DNA of 5,991 bases from Verrucomicrobiota bacterium (lineage in GTDB: Bacteria > Verrucomicrobiota > Verrucomicrobiia > Opitutales > UBA953): NCBI GenBank assembly GCA_005798925.1, contig SYID01000238.1, forward strand, positions 1 through 5,991, written 5' to 3'. Below, piece after piece: positions 5,717 to 5,991 of the stretch (positions are counted from its first letter, which is position 1; every line of letters starts with the position of its first letter). A model generated the notes under the pieces. It worked only from the letters and a program-made list of their open reading frames with translations, was not told where the DNA came from and ran no database searches. Position numbers and translations under genes: made by a program.

Positions 5717-5991
5717 GTGCCGCTCCTCTCGCCAGCGTTGGGCGCCACGGTGCCCGACTCGCCGCATGCGACGGTCGTCTGTCTCCCGACGCTCGCCGAC
5801 GTCGAAAGCTACGAGCGCAAGGAGCCGCGCGTCTGGGACCTGCTGCGCGCGGGCTACCCGCGCTTCGTCCGCAACGCGCTCGTCGCGCGCGCGGCGGAAG
5901 AAGCCGCGCGCCGGCTCGGTCGCGCCGGCGAGCTCTTCCCGCTCGCCTCGGCCGAGGTCGCGCGCCGGCTCGCGGCGCACGTCGGCGCTCC
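5717..5991 (+). CDS. Cystathionine gamma-synthase-like PLP enzyme, N-terminal fragment (runs off the right edge)
   Basis: The first 91 codons are present. The start is a GTG two bases after the lysA stop, and no stop interrupts the frame. The peptide contains VPDSPHATVVCLPTLADVESY (12-32, written across two motifs: DSPHATVV and CLPTLADVESY) and LLRAGYPRF (42-50). From memory, this resembles the N-terminus of fungal-type cystathionine gamma-synthases (yeast STR2 and relatives), which have a SPHAVSVSLPTW...YEEG...GYPRF pattern, and of bacterial members of that branch. The family joins O-acylhomoserine and cysteine in methionine synthesis. The PLP-binding core lies beyond the window, so catalytic competence cannot be judged. 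The tight spacing to lysA implies one transcript and coupled translation, linking two aspartate-derived amino-acid pathways. The absence of a ribosome binding site fits coupling. The call rests on a short stretch. Confidence 0.6.
   Translation, partial: MPLLSPALGATVPDSPHATVVCLPTLADVESYERKEPRVWDLLRAGYPRFVRNALVARAAEEAARRLGRAGELFPLASAEVARRLAAHVGA

Noticed and set aside
5591..5980. Minus-strand open frame across the lysA end and the next gene
   Set aside because: It lies antisense to the plus-strand reading with recognisable conserved motifs and is Arg/Glu-rich without any motif.

Overview
The window comes from a GC-rich bacterial chromosome. It carries four complete protein genes, two genes cut by the window edges, and two chromosomal partition (parS-type) sites. 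Protein features lean towards Verrucomicrobiota, possibly an Opitutae-like lineage: a lysA of the Escherichia coli subtype followed by a fungal-like cystathionine gamma-synthase relative, next to mnmE-mnmG. This placement is made from memory of family members and is tentative.

Layout. On the minus strand, reading from about 4336 down to 1, lie mnmE, mnmG, a PhoB-like response regulator, and the start of what is probably its histidine kinase. MnmE and MnmG form the complex that modifies the tRNA wobble uridine at carbon 5. Their genes nearly overlap, and a small hairpin over the mnmG ribosome binding site suggests translational coupling. An intergenic stretch of 194 bp separates mnmG from the regulator. 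It holds a very AT-rich core, a parS-like site and several small inverted repeats. On the plus strand, diverging from mnmE across 121 bp, lysA encodes diaminopimelate decarboxylase, the last step of lysine synthesis. Two bases after it begins a cystathionine gamma-synthase-like gene that runs off the right edge. Together these look like an aspartate-family amino-acid operon.

The most notable structure is not a gene. An 18-bp perfect palindrome inside mnmG (2202-2219) contains an exact match to the ParB-binding parS consensus. A second site with one mismatch lies just beyond the 3' end of mnmG (1031-1046). The coding copy reads through as Leu-Phe-His-Val-Glu-Gln, in a segment of MnmG that appears longer than in E. 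coli. The region is therefore likely to be origin-proximal and to act as part of the chromosome's centromere. Base composition dips over the mnmG segment compared with the very GC-rich genes on either side. I saw no tRNA, rRNA, CRISPR array, insertion sequence or convincing DnaA-box cluster.
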